Below, piece after piece: positions 1 through 9,103 of a stretch of DNA of 42,154 nt (its first letter is position 1; each line of letters starts with the position of its first letter). The notes beneath the pieces were generated by a model. It made no database searches, had not been told where the DNA came from, and worked only from the letters and a program-made list of their open reading frames with translations. A program made the position numbers and the translations under genes. The DNA comes from Candidatus Poribacteria bacterium (GTDB taxonomy: Bacteria; Poribacteria; WGA-4E; WGA-3G): assembly GCA_009843785.1 (NCBI GenBank), contig VYCT01000216.1, positions 1 through 42,154 of the forward strand, written 5' to 3'.

Positions 1-210
1 GATCTATTTATGGTATACTTATCACTATACTAAAGTTTGGACAATTCCTATCGCTTGTGAGTTGAGATTTCAAAAAGTTGTGTATTTTTCCGCAGGTTGC
101 ACACCTCACAGAACTCTGAGAAAATACTGCCAGTGGAAGAAAGGGTCATATCCATAGAAAACGGTATACCCATTCGCCCGCACTCCAGTTTTCAAAAAGG
201 AGTCTTGAAA

Positions 211-438
211 ATGGAACAGAATAGATTATCTATAGAAGAAATGTTTACCAAATATCCCGATCAATGGCTGTTTATAGTAGACTGTGAGCATGACGAAGCT
301 ACACAATTAGTATCAGGTGTTGTTGCGGTCCATAGTCCGTCCCGTGATGTAATTAATGACTTTTCATCAAAATATAAAGGTGGGGCAGCTATACGTTGGT
401 CCGGTAAACTACCACAGGGGAGATTATACCTTCTGTAA
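211..438 (+). CDS. Small DUF5678-like protein
   Basis: ORF 97-438; better start ATG211 after 'aaaaaggag'. Protein MEQNRLSIEEMFTKYPDQWLFIVDCE...AIRWSGKLPQGRLYLL resembles DUF5678-type small proteins. Stop overlaps next start (TAATG at 436-440). Confidence 0.6.
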   Translation: MEQNRLSIEEMFTKYPDQWLFIVDCEHDEATQLVSGVVAVHSPSRDVINDFSSKYKGGAAIRWSGKLPQGRLYLL

Positions 439-851
439 TGCAGAGTATTCGCTTTCAACCCGTATCTAATTTGATACTGATACCCATTAAAGTGATGGGT
501 ATTGATGGTAATAGTTTCCGTGATATTGAAGTTGTACTGGATACGGGGGCATCAATTACATCGATTTCAACAAATGTCGCTTCGAGTTTGGGATACGATA
601 TCTTAAATCCAGAGCGTACAGAGGAAGTAATAACAGGTAGCGGTATTGAAGAATTAGCAATTATTGAGGTCACAGCACTCACGGCAATAGGACAAACCGT
701 AGAAAATATTGATGTTATGTGTCTTGACTTACATCCGGAAATACACGCTGAAGGTGTGTTAGGTTTAAATTTTTTGTTGAATTTTGATGTTAGTATTTTC
801 TTTTCAAAGGGAATTATTGAACTTGTCAGTCCCGAATTAGATAGATTTTAA
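438..851 (+). CDS. Retropepsin-like aspartic protease (clan AA)
   Basis: 'VVLDTGASITSIS' catalytic DTGAS motif and 'GVLGLNFL' second motif in a 137 aa protein, as in single-domain retroviral-like proteases. Confidence 0.75.
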   Translation: MQSIRFQPVSNLILIPIKVMGIDGNSFRDIEVVLDTGASITSISTNVASSLGYDILNPERTEEVITGSGIEELAIIEVTALTAIGQTVENIDVMCLDLHPEIHAEGVLGLNFLLNFDVSIFFSKGIIELVSPELDRF

Positions 852-855
852 ATGG

Positions 856-886
856 AAAAGGCTGGTAGAAAATACCAGCCTTTTTT
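856..886 (+). terminator. Rho-independent terminator
   Basis: AAAAGGCTGGTA-gaaaa-TACCAGCC-TTTTTT directly after the stop at 851. Confidence 0.85.
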
Positions 887-945
887 ATATCACAGAGTCG
901 GAATTTATGTGTTCCTCGCGTTACACTCGCGAAATAGATTAAGAA

Positions 946-1308
946 TTGGGATTGCCAGCTGGTTCACGCGAACCCGAATTCACCGACAGCGGCGGATTCA
1001 AGACAATGATTTGGCGTGGCAAACTTCCAGAACAGATTAAGGTGCAGCCAGAGTTACACCGTGGCGACCTCGAATTGAGGGTAATAAACTTACTTGCCGA
1101 TGGTCCAATGTCAAGATCCGAATTGTCCCAAAAATTAGGACAGAAGAAGCCTACCGGTCATCTCTACAACGTTATTCGAGACCTTCGGGATGCTCAGATA
1201 ATTGAATACACGTTCCCAGATAAACCCAGAAGTCGAGGGCAGCAGTACCAATTGACAGACAAAGGAAGGAACGAACTCGCCAATCTGAAATCAGGAAATG
1301 CAGTATAA
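946..1308 (+). pseudogene. C-terminal remnant of an AlbA_2/RecG-like ATP-binding protein with winged helix
   Basis: 'GLPAGSREPEFTDSGGFKTMIWRGKLPEQ' resembles the C-terminal strand of AlbA_2-type proteins, followed by wHTH 'LRVINLLADGPMSRSELSQKLGQ'. In-frame stop at 940-942 and no N-terminal half upstream. Confidence 0.5.
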
Positions 1309-1310
1309 GA

Positions 1311-1353
1311 TGCAGCCAGAGTTGCAGCCAGAGTTGCAGCCAGAGTTGCAGCC
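1311..1353 (+). repeat. 12-nt tandem repeat (TGCAGCCAGAGT), about 3.6 copies
   Basis: tgcagccagagt tgcagccagagt tgcagccagagt tgcagcc read directly. Confidence 0.9.
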
Positions 1354-1386
1354 CAAGCTGCTACATGTTTCTAATCGTGTGACCGA

Positions 1387-1444
1387 AAACTAATAACTGA
1401 AAGATTTTTTGCAGAAAAATCGTACTGAAAACTGACAACCATTT
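1387..1444. repeat. Heptamer-type interspersed repeat, copy A
   Basis: 'aaactaataactgaaagattttttgcagaaaaatcgtactgaaaactgacaaccatt'; shares heptamers and the GATTTTT..GCAGAAAAATC core with copy E. Confidence 0.7.
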
Positions 1445-1475
1445 ATCTAACGTTCCGTGGATAGCGTAGCCAAAT

Positions 1476-1504
1476 TTGTTTTAATCCGCCAAAAGCAGTA
1501 TAAT
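1476..1504 (+). promoter_or_regulatory. Sigma70-type promoter
   Basis: TTGTTT-17 nt-TATAAT upstream of the 1579 CDS. Confidence 0.55.
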
Positions 1505-1578
1505 AGAACCAATCTTTCTTGTTCAACACGCTGTACGAAAAAATACGATTAAAACTATCCACGGAGAATATTGAAAAA

Positions 1579-3054
1579 ATGGCAGATTTTGATTCACTTT
1601 CATACACACCAACATATCCGGGGCCGAATGATGACGTGCTTGAGGCACAGGCACGCGTTTGCACAGGGCCGCATCAGACCCGTCCGTTGGGTGTGAACCC
1701 CTCGGATTTCCCGCAACCGGCACCGATTCTTGAAATAGTTTTAAAATCGATAACGGGTAAACTCGCAACATCGGATGCTGCGTCGGCGGCACAGATGGGT
1801 GCGTTCTTTGCGGCGATGACGCTCCGCGCCTACTTCCCAGAAGCAACACAATGGAGTCCGGCAGAAGCAGCGGCATTTCGTAAATATCACTCGGCATTGA
1901 CGGAACAACTGCCACCGGAAATTCGATACCTCATGAATCCTGAACAGGGTTATGTTCCCGCGAACGCGACAGAAGCGGTTGTCGTGAACGCACTGGAAAA
2001 GATTTTACGGGCAAAACATTTAAGTTATACCGAAACGCGTGAGATGTGCGAAGCGATCCTTAGCGACGCTGTTAACCCTGCGCTCAAAGGTGCCGCACTT
2101 ATCGGGCAACGGATGAACCGTGAAACTTACGAAGAGGTCAGAGGTTATCTTGACGCGTTCTTCGGACCGGAAGCCGTTCAGCCAATCAATGTTGACGGGT
2201 TAACGCATTTCGGGCAGCCCTACGATGGGGCAACGCGCTATTTTCGGCCGACACTGTTTGTCGCAGCAGTGCGCGCTGCACTCGGTGAGGCATCGCTCCT
2301 TCATAGTGTAGACGCAATGCCGCCGAAAAATGGTGTGACAGAGGAGACAATTTTAAAAACACTCGGTGCGAACACACACCTATCGCTCCCGCAGACAGCA
2401 TCACTGATTACAGACGCATCGGTGGGGTTTGGGTATATCAGTCAGCGTGAATATTGTCGTGCCGCATACGATTTGCGTGAATTGCGGGTGCATATCAAGA
2501 AACGTCCGCCTTGGGCAGCGACGGAAAAAGCACAGCAGTTCTTTACGGCACGGGAGTCGAATTATATGGTCCTTGGTTACTACCATATCGGTTATGAAAA
2601 ACCGCTGCTGCAATTGGCGTGGGAACGTGGTTGTGATGCGGCGGTTGCTATCAAAGGTGAGGAAGGCACAAGCCACTATGCGCTTCGTCTTGGAAAGCCT
2701 TCTACCAGCGATAGGATGGCGGTTAACTATTCACAAGGGTTTCGGTGTGTGAGTGATGTGCGCGAAGACTTCGCGATGGATATAGACCCAGGGGTTTATG
2801 GCTTCGAGTATACGCGGAGCCCACGTCCAGAAGTTGTCAGTGCAGAAGCGTTTGCGAAATTAGGCGTGGCGGCACTATCGGGTGAAAAAGGGCATATTTA
2901 CGATAGGATCCTGCTGAATACGGCGATGGTAGATTATCTGTTAGGGATTTGTCCTGAACCTGCGGAGGCACTTGCCCGGACGCGGACAGTGATGGATAAC
3001 GGGCGCGCGCTGGAACATCTGCGAGCGTATGTTAGAGAGAGCCATCGGGTATAG
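1579..3054 (+). CDS. Anthranilate phosphoribosyltransferase-like protein (glycosyl transferase family 3, TrpD2-like)
   Basis: C-terminal 'EYTRSPRPEVVSAEAFAKLGVAALSGEKGHIYDRILLNTA' and 'AIKGEEGTSHY' are TrpD-like; the PRPP GTGGDG loop is replaced by 'GQPYDGATRYFRP'. Start ATG1579 preferred over 1519 (ggag upstream). Confidence 0.7.
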   Translation: MADFDSLSYTPTYPGPNDDVLEAQARVCTGPHQTRPLGVNPSDFPQPAPILEIVLKSITGKLATSDAASAAQMGAFFAAMTLRAYFPEATQWSPAEAAAFRKYHSALTEQLPPEIRYLMNPEQGYVPANATEAVVVNALEKILRAKHLSYTETREMCEAILSDAVNPALKGAALIGQRMNRETYEEVRGYLDAFFGPEAVQPINVDGLTHFGQPYDGATRYFRPTLFVAAVRAALGEASLLHSVDAMPPKNGVTEETILKTLGANTHLSLPQTASLITDASVGFGYISQREYCRAAYDLRELRVHIKKRPPWAATEKAQQFFTARESNYMVLGYYHIGYEKPLLQLAWERGCDAAVAIKGEEGTSHYALRLGKPSTSDRMAVNYSQGFRCVSDVREDFAMDIDPGVYGFEYTRSPRPEVVSAEAFAKLGVAALSGEKGHIYDRILLNTAMVDYLLGICPEPAEALARTRTVMDNGRALEHLRAYVRESHRV

Positions 3055-3145
3055 CATTTTGTCTGCATCAACAAACAACTCGCCTCATAAGACAGAATGC
3101 GTAAGTCCTAATAAAATGTTTAAAACGAAATAGAGGTTACATTTA

Positions 3146-4060
3146 ATGCAACTCGGATTTGTGAGCGCGATTTTGCCGGAACAGTCGTTAGCAGAGGTTG
3201 TCCAATTCGCTGCGGATACCGGCTTTGATTGCGTCGAATTGATGTGCTGGCCCAAGGGAAAAGCGGAACGGCGTTATGCCGGTGTTACACACGTTGATGT
3301 ATCGGAACTTTCCGAAGCGGAAGCCGATAAAATCCTACAATGCGTCTCGGATGCGGGGATAACGATCAGCGGTTTAGGCTACTATCCAAACCCACTCACA
3401 CCTGATGAAACCGAAGCGGCGATCTACAGCGAACACCTCAAAAAGTTGATTCTGGCAGCAGAACATCTCTCGCTGGACATCGTGAATACGTTTATCGGCA
3501 GAGATCAGACACGCACGATAGATGAGAATTGGCACCGCTTTAAGCAGGTCTGGGTGCCGCTCATTCAATTTGCTGTCGACCACGGCATCCGTATCGGGAT
3601 TGAGAATTGCCCGATGTTTTTCACCGAGGACGAATGGCCCGCTGGTCAAAACCTTGCTTACTGCCCCGCCATCTGGGAACGGATGTTTGAGGAGATCCCC
3701 GCCCCGAATTTCGGACTCAATTTCGACCCGTCCCACTTTATATGGCTCCAGATGGACTATCTGAAACCGCTCGTTACCTTTGCTGATCGCATCTTTCATG
3801 TGCATGCGAAGGATGTCCGGTTAGACAGGACAAAACTTGATGAAGTCGGTATCCTCGCAACCCCCTTGTCTTATCATACGCCGAAACTGCCCGGACTTGG
3901 CGATGTCGATTGGGGACGTTTCTTCTCTGTCTTGAGCGATACGGGGTACAACGGTGCGGTTTGTGTTGAAGTGGAAGATCGGGCTTATGAGGAGACGTTA
4001 GAGACACGGCAGCGGGCTTTAAGCCAAAGTCATATCTTTCTGAGACAGTTCATAGGTTGA
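3146..4060 (+). CDS. Sugar phosphate isomerase/epimerase (AP endonuclease family 2 TIM barrel)
   Basis: '[10 protein letters not shown]', '[11 protein letters not shown]', '[16 protein letters not shown]', '[10 protein letters not shown]', '[11 protein letters not shown]' motifs. Confidence 0.85.
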   Translation: MQLGFVSAILPEQSLAEVVQFAADTGFDCVELMCWPKGKAERRYAGVTHVDVSELSEAEADKILQCVSDAGITISGLGYYPNPLTPDETEAAIYSEHLKKLILAAEHLSLDIVNTFIGRDQTRTIDENWHRFKQVWVPLIQFAVDHGIRIGIENCPMFFTEDEWPAGQNLAYCPAIWERMFEEIPAPNFGLNFDPSHFIWLQMDYLKPLVTFADRIFHVHAKDVRLDRTKLDEVGILATPLSYHTPKLPGLGDVDWGRFFSVLSDTGYNGAVCVEVEDRAYEETLETRQRALSQSHIFLRQFIG

Positions 4061-4068
4061 GACGGGAG

Positions 4069-4179
4069 TAGTTAATAGTTAATGGTTAATAGTTATAAGT
4101 TAAAGAAGATTTGGGGACATCAAGTCCCATGGGGTCCCCTTAACGGTCTCTTAACTTATAATTTATAACTTATAACTGA
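4069..4179. repeat. Heptamer-type palindromic repeat, copy B (diverged)
   Basis: tagttaatagttaatggttaatagttataagttaa ... ttaacttataatttataacttataactg; inner ggggac..gggtcccc. Confidence 0.7.
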
Positions 4180-4185
4180 ATAACG

Positions 4186-5361
4186 ATGAATAGCCAGGAT
4201 TGGTTGGACACAGAATGCGCGGCACTGGAACAAGCAGGCTTACGCCGTCACCTCCGTACGGTCATGAGTGCGCCCACAGGCACAATCCATCTTGATGGAC
4301 GCGATGTCGTGCTGCTCGGCTCAAACAATTATTTAGGTTTAAGCACACACCCGCAGGTGATTGCCGCTGCTGTTGAGGCGACGCAAGTTTTCGGCACAGG
4401 CGCAAGCGGCTCGCGTCTCATCTCCGGGAACAGTGAACTCTATACAACATTAGAAACCAACCTCGCCAAAACGAAGAATACCGAAGCCGCACTCGTCTTT
4501 AGTTCAGGATATGCTGCCAATACAAGTATCATTCCGGTCCTTGCAGGCGATGGTGATCTCATCTTAAGCGACACGCTCAACCACGCCAGCATCATTGACG
4601 GATGTCGGCTCAGTCGCGCCACAACCCAGGTTTATCAACACTGCGATGTCGAACACCTTAAGATCTTACTCTCCGAAGCCGCGGCGTTTCGGCGGAGGCT
4701 TATCGTGACAGACGGCGTTTTCAGTATGGACGGCGATATCGCGCCACTCCCGGATATTTACGAAGTCGCTACACGCTACGACGCGATGTTACTGGTAGAT
4801 GATGCTCACGGGTTTGGTGTGTTAGGGAAAGATGGAAGCGGAACTGTCTCACATTTTGGGTTGGATGGCGAAGGCATCATTCAGATGGGTACCCTTAGCA
4901 AAGCTATCGGCACACTCGGCGGATATATTGCGGGAAGGCACGCGTTGGTTGAATTGCTCATCAACAAGGCGCGCGGTTTTATCTTTACAACAGGGCTGCC
5001 ACCTGCGACTTTAGCAGCAGCGAATGCTGCCCTTGATGTGATACGTTCTTCACCGGATTTACGACAACGTCTGTTCTCGCACGCGAAATGTCTCAAAACG
5101 GCGTTGACCCATTTAGGGTATACATTATTGCCGAGTGAAACACAGATCCTTCCGGTCGTATTGGGAAGTCCGCAACGGGCAACAAGAATCGCGGATGCCT
5201 TACTCGTCAAGGGCGTGTTCGCCCCAGCGATCCGCCCCCCAGCGGTGCCGCCGAACACGAGTCGTTTAAGGCTTACCCTCATGGCAACACACACCGATGC
5301 AGAGATACAGCAAGCAATTACGGCATTTACGGCGGTTTCCTCAAATCCTAGTCATCAGTAG
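4186..5361 (+). CDS. 8-amino-7-oxononanoate synthase / 2-amino-3-ketobutyrate CoA ligase family (alpha-oxoamine synthase)
   Basis: 'LGSNNYLGLSTHPQVI', 'FGTGASGSRLISGN', 'LLVDDAHGFGVLG', 'GTLSKAIGTLGGYIAG' PLP-enzyme motifs. Confidence 0.88.
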   Translation: MNSQDWLDTECAALEQAGLRRHLRTVMSAPTGTIHLDGRDVVLLGSNNYLGLSTHPQVIAAAVEATQVFGTGASGSRLISGNSELYTTLETNLAKTKNTEAALVFSSGYAANTSIIPVLAGDGDLILSDTLNHASIIDGCRLSRATTQVYQHCDVEHLKILLSEAAAFRRRLIVTDGVFSMDGDIAPLPDIYEVATRYDAMLLVDDAHGFGVLGKDGSGTVSHFGLDGEGIIQMGTLSKAIGTLGGYIAGRHALVELLINKARGFIFTTGLPPATLAAANAALDVIRSSPDLRQRLFSHAKCLKTALTHLGYTLLPSETQILPVVLGSPQRATRIADALLVKGVFAPAIRPPAVPPNTSRLRLTLMATHTDAEIQQAITAFTAVSSNPSHQ

Positions 5362-5366
5362 TCCCC

Positions 5367-5395
5367 TTGAATTTTTTCTTCCTTCGTGCTAAACT
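5367..5395 (+). promoter_or_regulatory. Sigma70-type promoter
   Basis: TTGAAT-17 nt-TAAACT in front of the cupin gene. Confidence 0.45.
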
Positions 5396-5426
5396 GGGGC
5401 AAATCTTAAGAAAAAGCGACGGATCA

Positions 5427-5843
5427 ATGATGCCTACAAAAGCACATGTCATCGATTTTGGAAAACAGAACCCTATTGACCGCGGGACCGGCGTGAAAAC
5501 CGTCCCGTTAGCCGGTAAATGGCTCGACTCCACTTCACTCACCAACGGTGTGACGATGTTTGAACCGGGTGCAGCGATCGCACGCCACTACCATAACTGT
5601 GATGAATCTGTCACGATTCTTGAAGGCGAAGCCGCCTGCGAGGTTGATGGCGAAGTCTTTACGATGAAAGCATACGATACGACCTTCGTCCCCGCTGGCA
5701 TCCCGCATCGGTTCTGGAATGATAGCGACGCGCCTATGAAAATTTTGTGGACGTATGCCTCTGTCACCGTGACCCGAACGTTTACGGAGACCGGTGAAAC
5801 AGTAGGGCACTTGTCAGCTGGAGATCAGGCAGTCGTTACCTAA
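5427..5843 (+). CDS. Cupin domain protein
   Basis: 'PGAAIARHYHNCDESVTILEGEAACEVDGE' and 'VPAGIPHRFWN' cupin motifs; start ATG5427. Confidence 0.85.
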   Translation: MMPTKAHVIDFGKQNPIDRGTGVKTVPLAGKWLDSTSLTNGVTMFEPGAAIARHYHNCDESVTILEGEAACEVDGEVFTMKAYDTTFVPAGIPHRFWNDSDAPMKILWTYASVTVTRTFTETGETVGHLSAGDQAVVT

Positions 5844-5864
5844 CAGCGACTCAGGAGACCTAAA

Positions 5865-7103
5865 ATGCCCGTACAAGACTATATCAAGGACAATCAAGCC
5901 GCGCTTTGTGCGTTGCTGCAGCAACTCGTCAGGATTCCTACTGTCAATCCGCCCGGCGAAAATTATGCCGAGATTGTTGGGCTACTTGCGGCAAAATGCA
6001 AGGCGTTGGGGATGCGTACACAAATTGCCAAGGTCCCGAAACGGCGTGCTGAGCAGATTATCCCAAACGCCGATAGCCATCCACGGCTAAACCTCATCGC
6101 GCGTTGGGATGTCGGCGCAGAAAAGACAGTGCATTTCAACGCACACTACGATGTCGTCCCCGTTGCAGGGGAGTGGCGGTTCGGTGATCCGTTCAGCGGT
6201 GAGATTGATGGCGAGTGGCTTTACGGACGCGGTGCTGATGATATGAAGGATGCCATTGCTGCACTCCTATTTGCAATCAAAGCCGTTCAAGAGACCGACA
6301 CAAAACCGAAGTTCAACGTTGAATGCTCATTTACCTGCGATGAAGAGACCGGCGGACAGTTGGGGGCGGGGTATATTGTCGAAGAAGGTTTGGTTAATGC
6401 GGACTATGTTGTTAATTGCGAGGGCGGTGCGGAGATGAACATCGGTAACGGACACAACGGTGTCCTCTGGTTGGAAATTGAGGTCAAGGGCAAAGCCGCG
6501 CACGGCGCCCAGCCGGATAAGGGCATAAACGCCTTTGAGAAGACTGCAGAACTTGTTACAGCACTCCAACGGGTTAAACGGAATTTAAAATCGCCGGAAC
6601 GAGCATTTAAACTCCCCGATGGCAGCGATCGTTATCCGACGTTGAACATCGGTGGGACGTTTCGTGGCACCGATGGCGACAAAGTCAACACTGTCCCGGC
6701 AAGCCTCACGTTCTCGATTGACCGACGGATTACGCCGAATGAGGAACTTGAGTTTGCTGAACTCGAATTGCGGGAGGCGATTTCTGGGGCATGCCAATAC
6801 TATCCGGATCTGGAGGCAGAGGCACGCGCGATCCTGCGCATTGAACCGTGCTTGACAGATACCGCTTCGCCAATAGCACAAGCGTTCGCCGATGCGGTAC
6901 GTATTGTCCGCTTCAATCAACCAAAATTTAAAGGCACTACAGGGTTTACGGACTTGCACTATTTCGTCAATTCAGGCTTGCCCGGAGTTGGCTATGGACC
7001 ACGCGGTGAGGGCGGACATGCCATCAATGAGCGCGTAAATATTCCCGATCTCGTCAGAACCTCCGCTATCTATGCAACCTTCATGACCCGCGCTGAATTG
7101 TAA
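5865..7103 (+). CDS. M20 family metallopeptidase (ArgE/DapE-type)
   Basis: 'VHFNAHYDVVPVAGEW', 'GRGADDMKDAIAALL', 'CDEETGGQLGAGY', 'KGKAAHGAQPDKGINA'. Confidence 0.9.
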   Translation: MPVQDYIKDNQAALCALLQQLVRIPTVNPPGENYAEIVGLLAAKCKALGMRTQIAKVPKRRAEQIIPNADSHPRLNLIARWDVGAEKTVHFNAHYDVVPVAGEWRFGDPFSGEIDGEWLYGRGADDMKDAIAALLFAIKAVQETDTKPKFNVECSFTCDEETGGQLGAGYIVEEGLVNADYVVNCEGGAEMNIGNGHNGVLWLEIEVKGKAAHGAQPDKGINAFEKTAELVTALQRVKRNLKSPERAFKLPDGSDRYPTLNIGGTFRGTDGDKVNTVPASLTFSIDRRITPNEELEFAELELREAISGACQYYPDLEAEARAILRIEPCLTDTASPIAQAFADAVRIVRFNQPKFKGTTGFTDLHYFVNSGLPGVGYGPRGEGGHAINERVNIPDLVRTSAIYATFMTRAEL

Positions 7104-7113
7104 TCTTGAAGAT

Positions 7114-9060
7114 ATGATGCAAAATCCAAAGCCAGCACCGTTCAATATCGTACCAGGCGACACCACAGGAGCCACATGGGCATTACCCGAAGGTGCAATA
7201 GTTCGATTTGGAAAAGGGATACGCAACTCGTCTCCAGATTTGGATAGTGTAGCACTTTCACCAGATGGCACATATTTTGCCGCTGGAACTGGAATGGGAT
7301 TGTGGTTCTATGATGTTTCAACAATGTTGCCGATTGCCTTGTGGGAGCCAGAACGTGGGCTTATTTCCTCTGTGGATATTTCAACCGATGGTAAGTTAAT
7401 CGCCATTGCAAATTGGGATGGAATAGTAAAAGTACTGAATATCCAAAGCGGAAAGATCATCACACAGATGGAAAGATACGAATTATCTTCTTTTGTTGAT
7501 TTTCTCGTTTTTTCACCGGATGGTCGATTGATTGCCTCAGCACCATGGCAACAAGGCGTTGAGGTCTTAGATATTCAAAATGGTGAATGCATCACGCAGA
7601 TGCAGTTAGAACCCATAAACGCAAAGTTCAATATCTATGCAGGTGTCGAATTCTCCCCCAATCGACAATACCTTGCTGTAACAGAGACACCCATTAACAC
7701 TGACAACGGAGGATATACACCTTCGCGAGACGGTTCGCAAACTGCTGTTTGGGATCCTTGGACAGGTGCGTTAATTACGAAGTGTCCAAGTAAAAAGTTT
7801 GCGTTTTCGCCAGATAGCCGATTAATCGCATGCGCGTGTCCAGACGACACTGCTAAAGACGACGATGACTTACATCAACTTTTCATTTCAGTTTGGGACA
7901 TAGCAACAAGCAAACGCGTTGCGTATTTCAAAGCACATGAGCATTGGATAGATAGTGTCACCTTTTCACCGTGCGGCCACTTCATTGTATCAGCAGACAG
8001 AGGCGGCAATTTACGAGTTTGGGAAATCCCAAAAGGCGCACGCAAGGAGGATTGGACACATAATGGTATTGATGCCAAACGTTGGGACATGGACTATTGG
8101 AACACTAAATATTACGTTCCTGAATTCAGAATGACTCGCTTAGTCCCCTCATATTCGCTGGAAGGGGAACTATTTGCTGTTGTATTTCCTGATAGCACGA
8201 ATACTGTTGAAGTATGGAATGTAGAACGTCGTGAAAAGTTAAAATCAATAGAACGATTACCGGGGAGTATCGGTTCAACATGGTTAGCGAAATGCCCAGC
8301 GTTAGCAACAGCATGGGTCCTTCATAACAAATCAGGAAGTTCTGAGAAGATAAACGCATGGGGAACACTTCGTGAACCTACATTTCGACCCCGAACAGAT
8401 TCGGATCTGGATTCAATGCGATTTTCAAGAGATGGACAGACAATGGTGAGTGACAGTTATGGTGGTGGATCCGTATTATGGGAAATACCACAGAAACATA
8501 AACAAAGTTTCGTTGAAAAGTTACAAGCGAAAATCAATCGAGTTAAATATTCAGACCTTGCACGGAAAAATACTTTTGCAACATTAACTTCCGAACAGAA
8601 AGCAGAACAGAAGCAGGCATGGGAAACATTGAAGACAGATCCTCGTTTTGCCGCTATTGATTGGTCCGAGAAGAAAGATTCACGTACCTATTCAATAACA
8701 GTTTCGCCAGATGGTAATATTATTGCGACTGGACATTACGGAGAAATACATTTATGGAACATTGAAGAACCCATACCGCTGGATACTATACCCCAACCTC
8801 AGAACAGTATAAAACCGTACGCACTCGCCTTTTCGCCTTGTGGAAAATATCTTGCTTCCGGCACTTGGTGGCAGAAAGGGATGGAGAAGATGGCAATCCG
8901 TTTATGGGACGTTGCCACGGGTGAGAATATTCATACCTTCTGGGGACATACAACGGACGTGCAGTCGCTCGACTTTTCTCCGGATGGCACACTGCTGGCG
9001 AGTGGGAGTTTTGACGGCACAATCCTATTGTGGGATGTGAAATCCTTTATCGGTTCTTAA
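7114..9060 (+). CDS. WD40 repeat protein, tandem copy 1
   Basis: Many 'FSPDG..LASGS.D.T..LWD' blades; N-terminus PAPFNIVPGDTTGATWALPEGAIVRFGKG shared with the next two genes. Confidence 0.9.
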   Translation: MMQNPKPAPFNIVPGDTTGATWALPEGAIVRFGKGIRNSSPDLDSVALSPDGTYFAAGTGMGLWFYDVSTMLPIALWEPERGLISSVDISTDGKLIAIANWDGIVKVLNIQSGKIITQMERYELSSFVDFLVFSPDGRLIASAPWQQGVEVLDIQNGECITQMQLEPINAKFNIYAGVEFSPNRQYLAVTETPINTDNGGYTPSRDGSQTAVWDPWTGALITKCPSKKFAFSPDSRLIACACPDDTAKDDDDLHQLFISVWDIATSKRVAYFKAHEHWIDSVTFSPCGHFIVSADRGGNLRVWEIPKGARKEDWTHNGIDAKRWDMDYWNTKYYVPEFRMTRLVPSYSLEGELFAVVFPDSTNTVEVWNVERREKLKSIERLPGSIGSTWLAKCPALATAWVLHNKSGSSEKINAWGTLREPTFRPRTDSDLDSMRFSRDGQTMVSDSYGGGSVLWEIPQKHKQSFVEKLQAKINRVKYSDLARKNTFATLTSEQKAEQKQAWETLKTDPRFAAIDWSEKKDSRTYSITVSPDGNIIATGHYGEIHLWNIEEPIPLDTIPQPQNSIKPYALAFSPCGKYLASGTWWQKGMEKMAIRLWDVATGENIHTFWGHTTDVQSLDFSPDGTLLASGSFDGTILLWDVKSFIGS

Positions 9061-9103
9061 AACGTAAGACACTGAATATCAAATCTGTTAAGGAGTGGAT
9101 ACC

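Noticed and set aside
4186-5361. Call as part of a biotin biosynthesis cluster
   Set aside because: No bioA/bioB/bioD genes nearby; the alpha-oxoamine synthase family includes KBL and others, so no gene symbol assigned.
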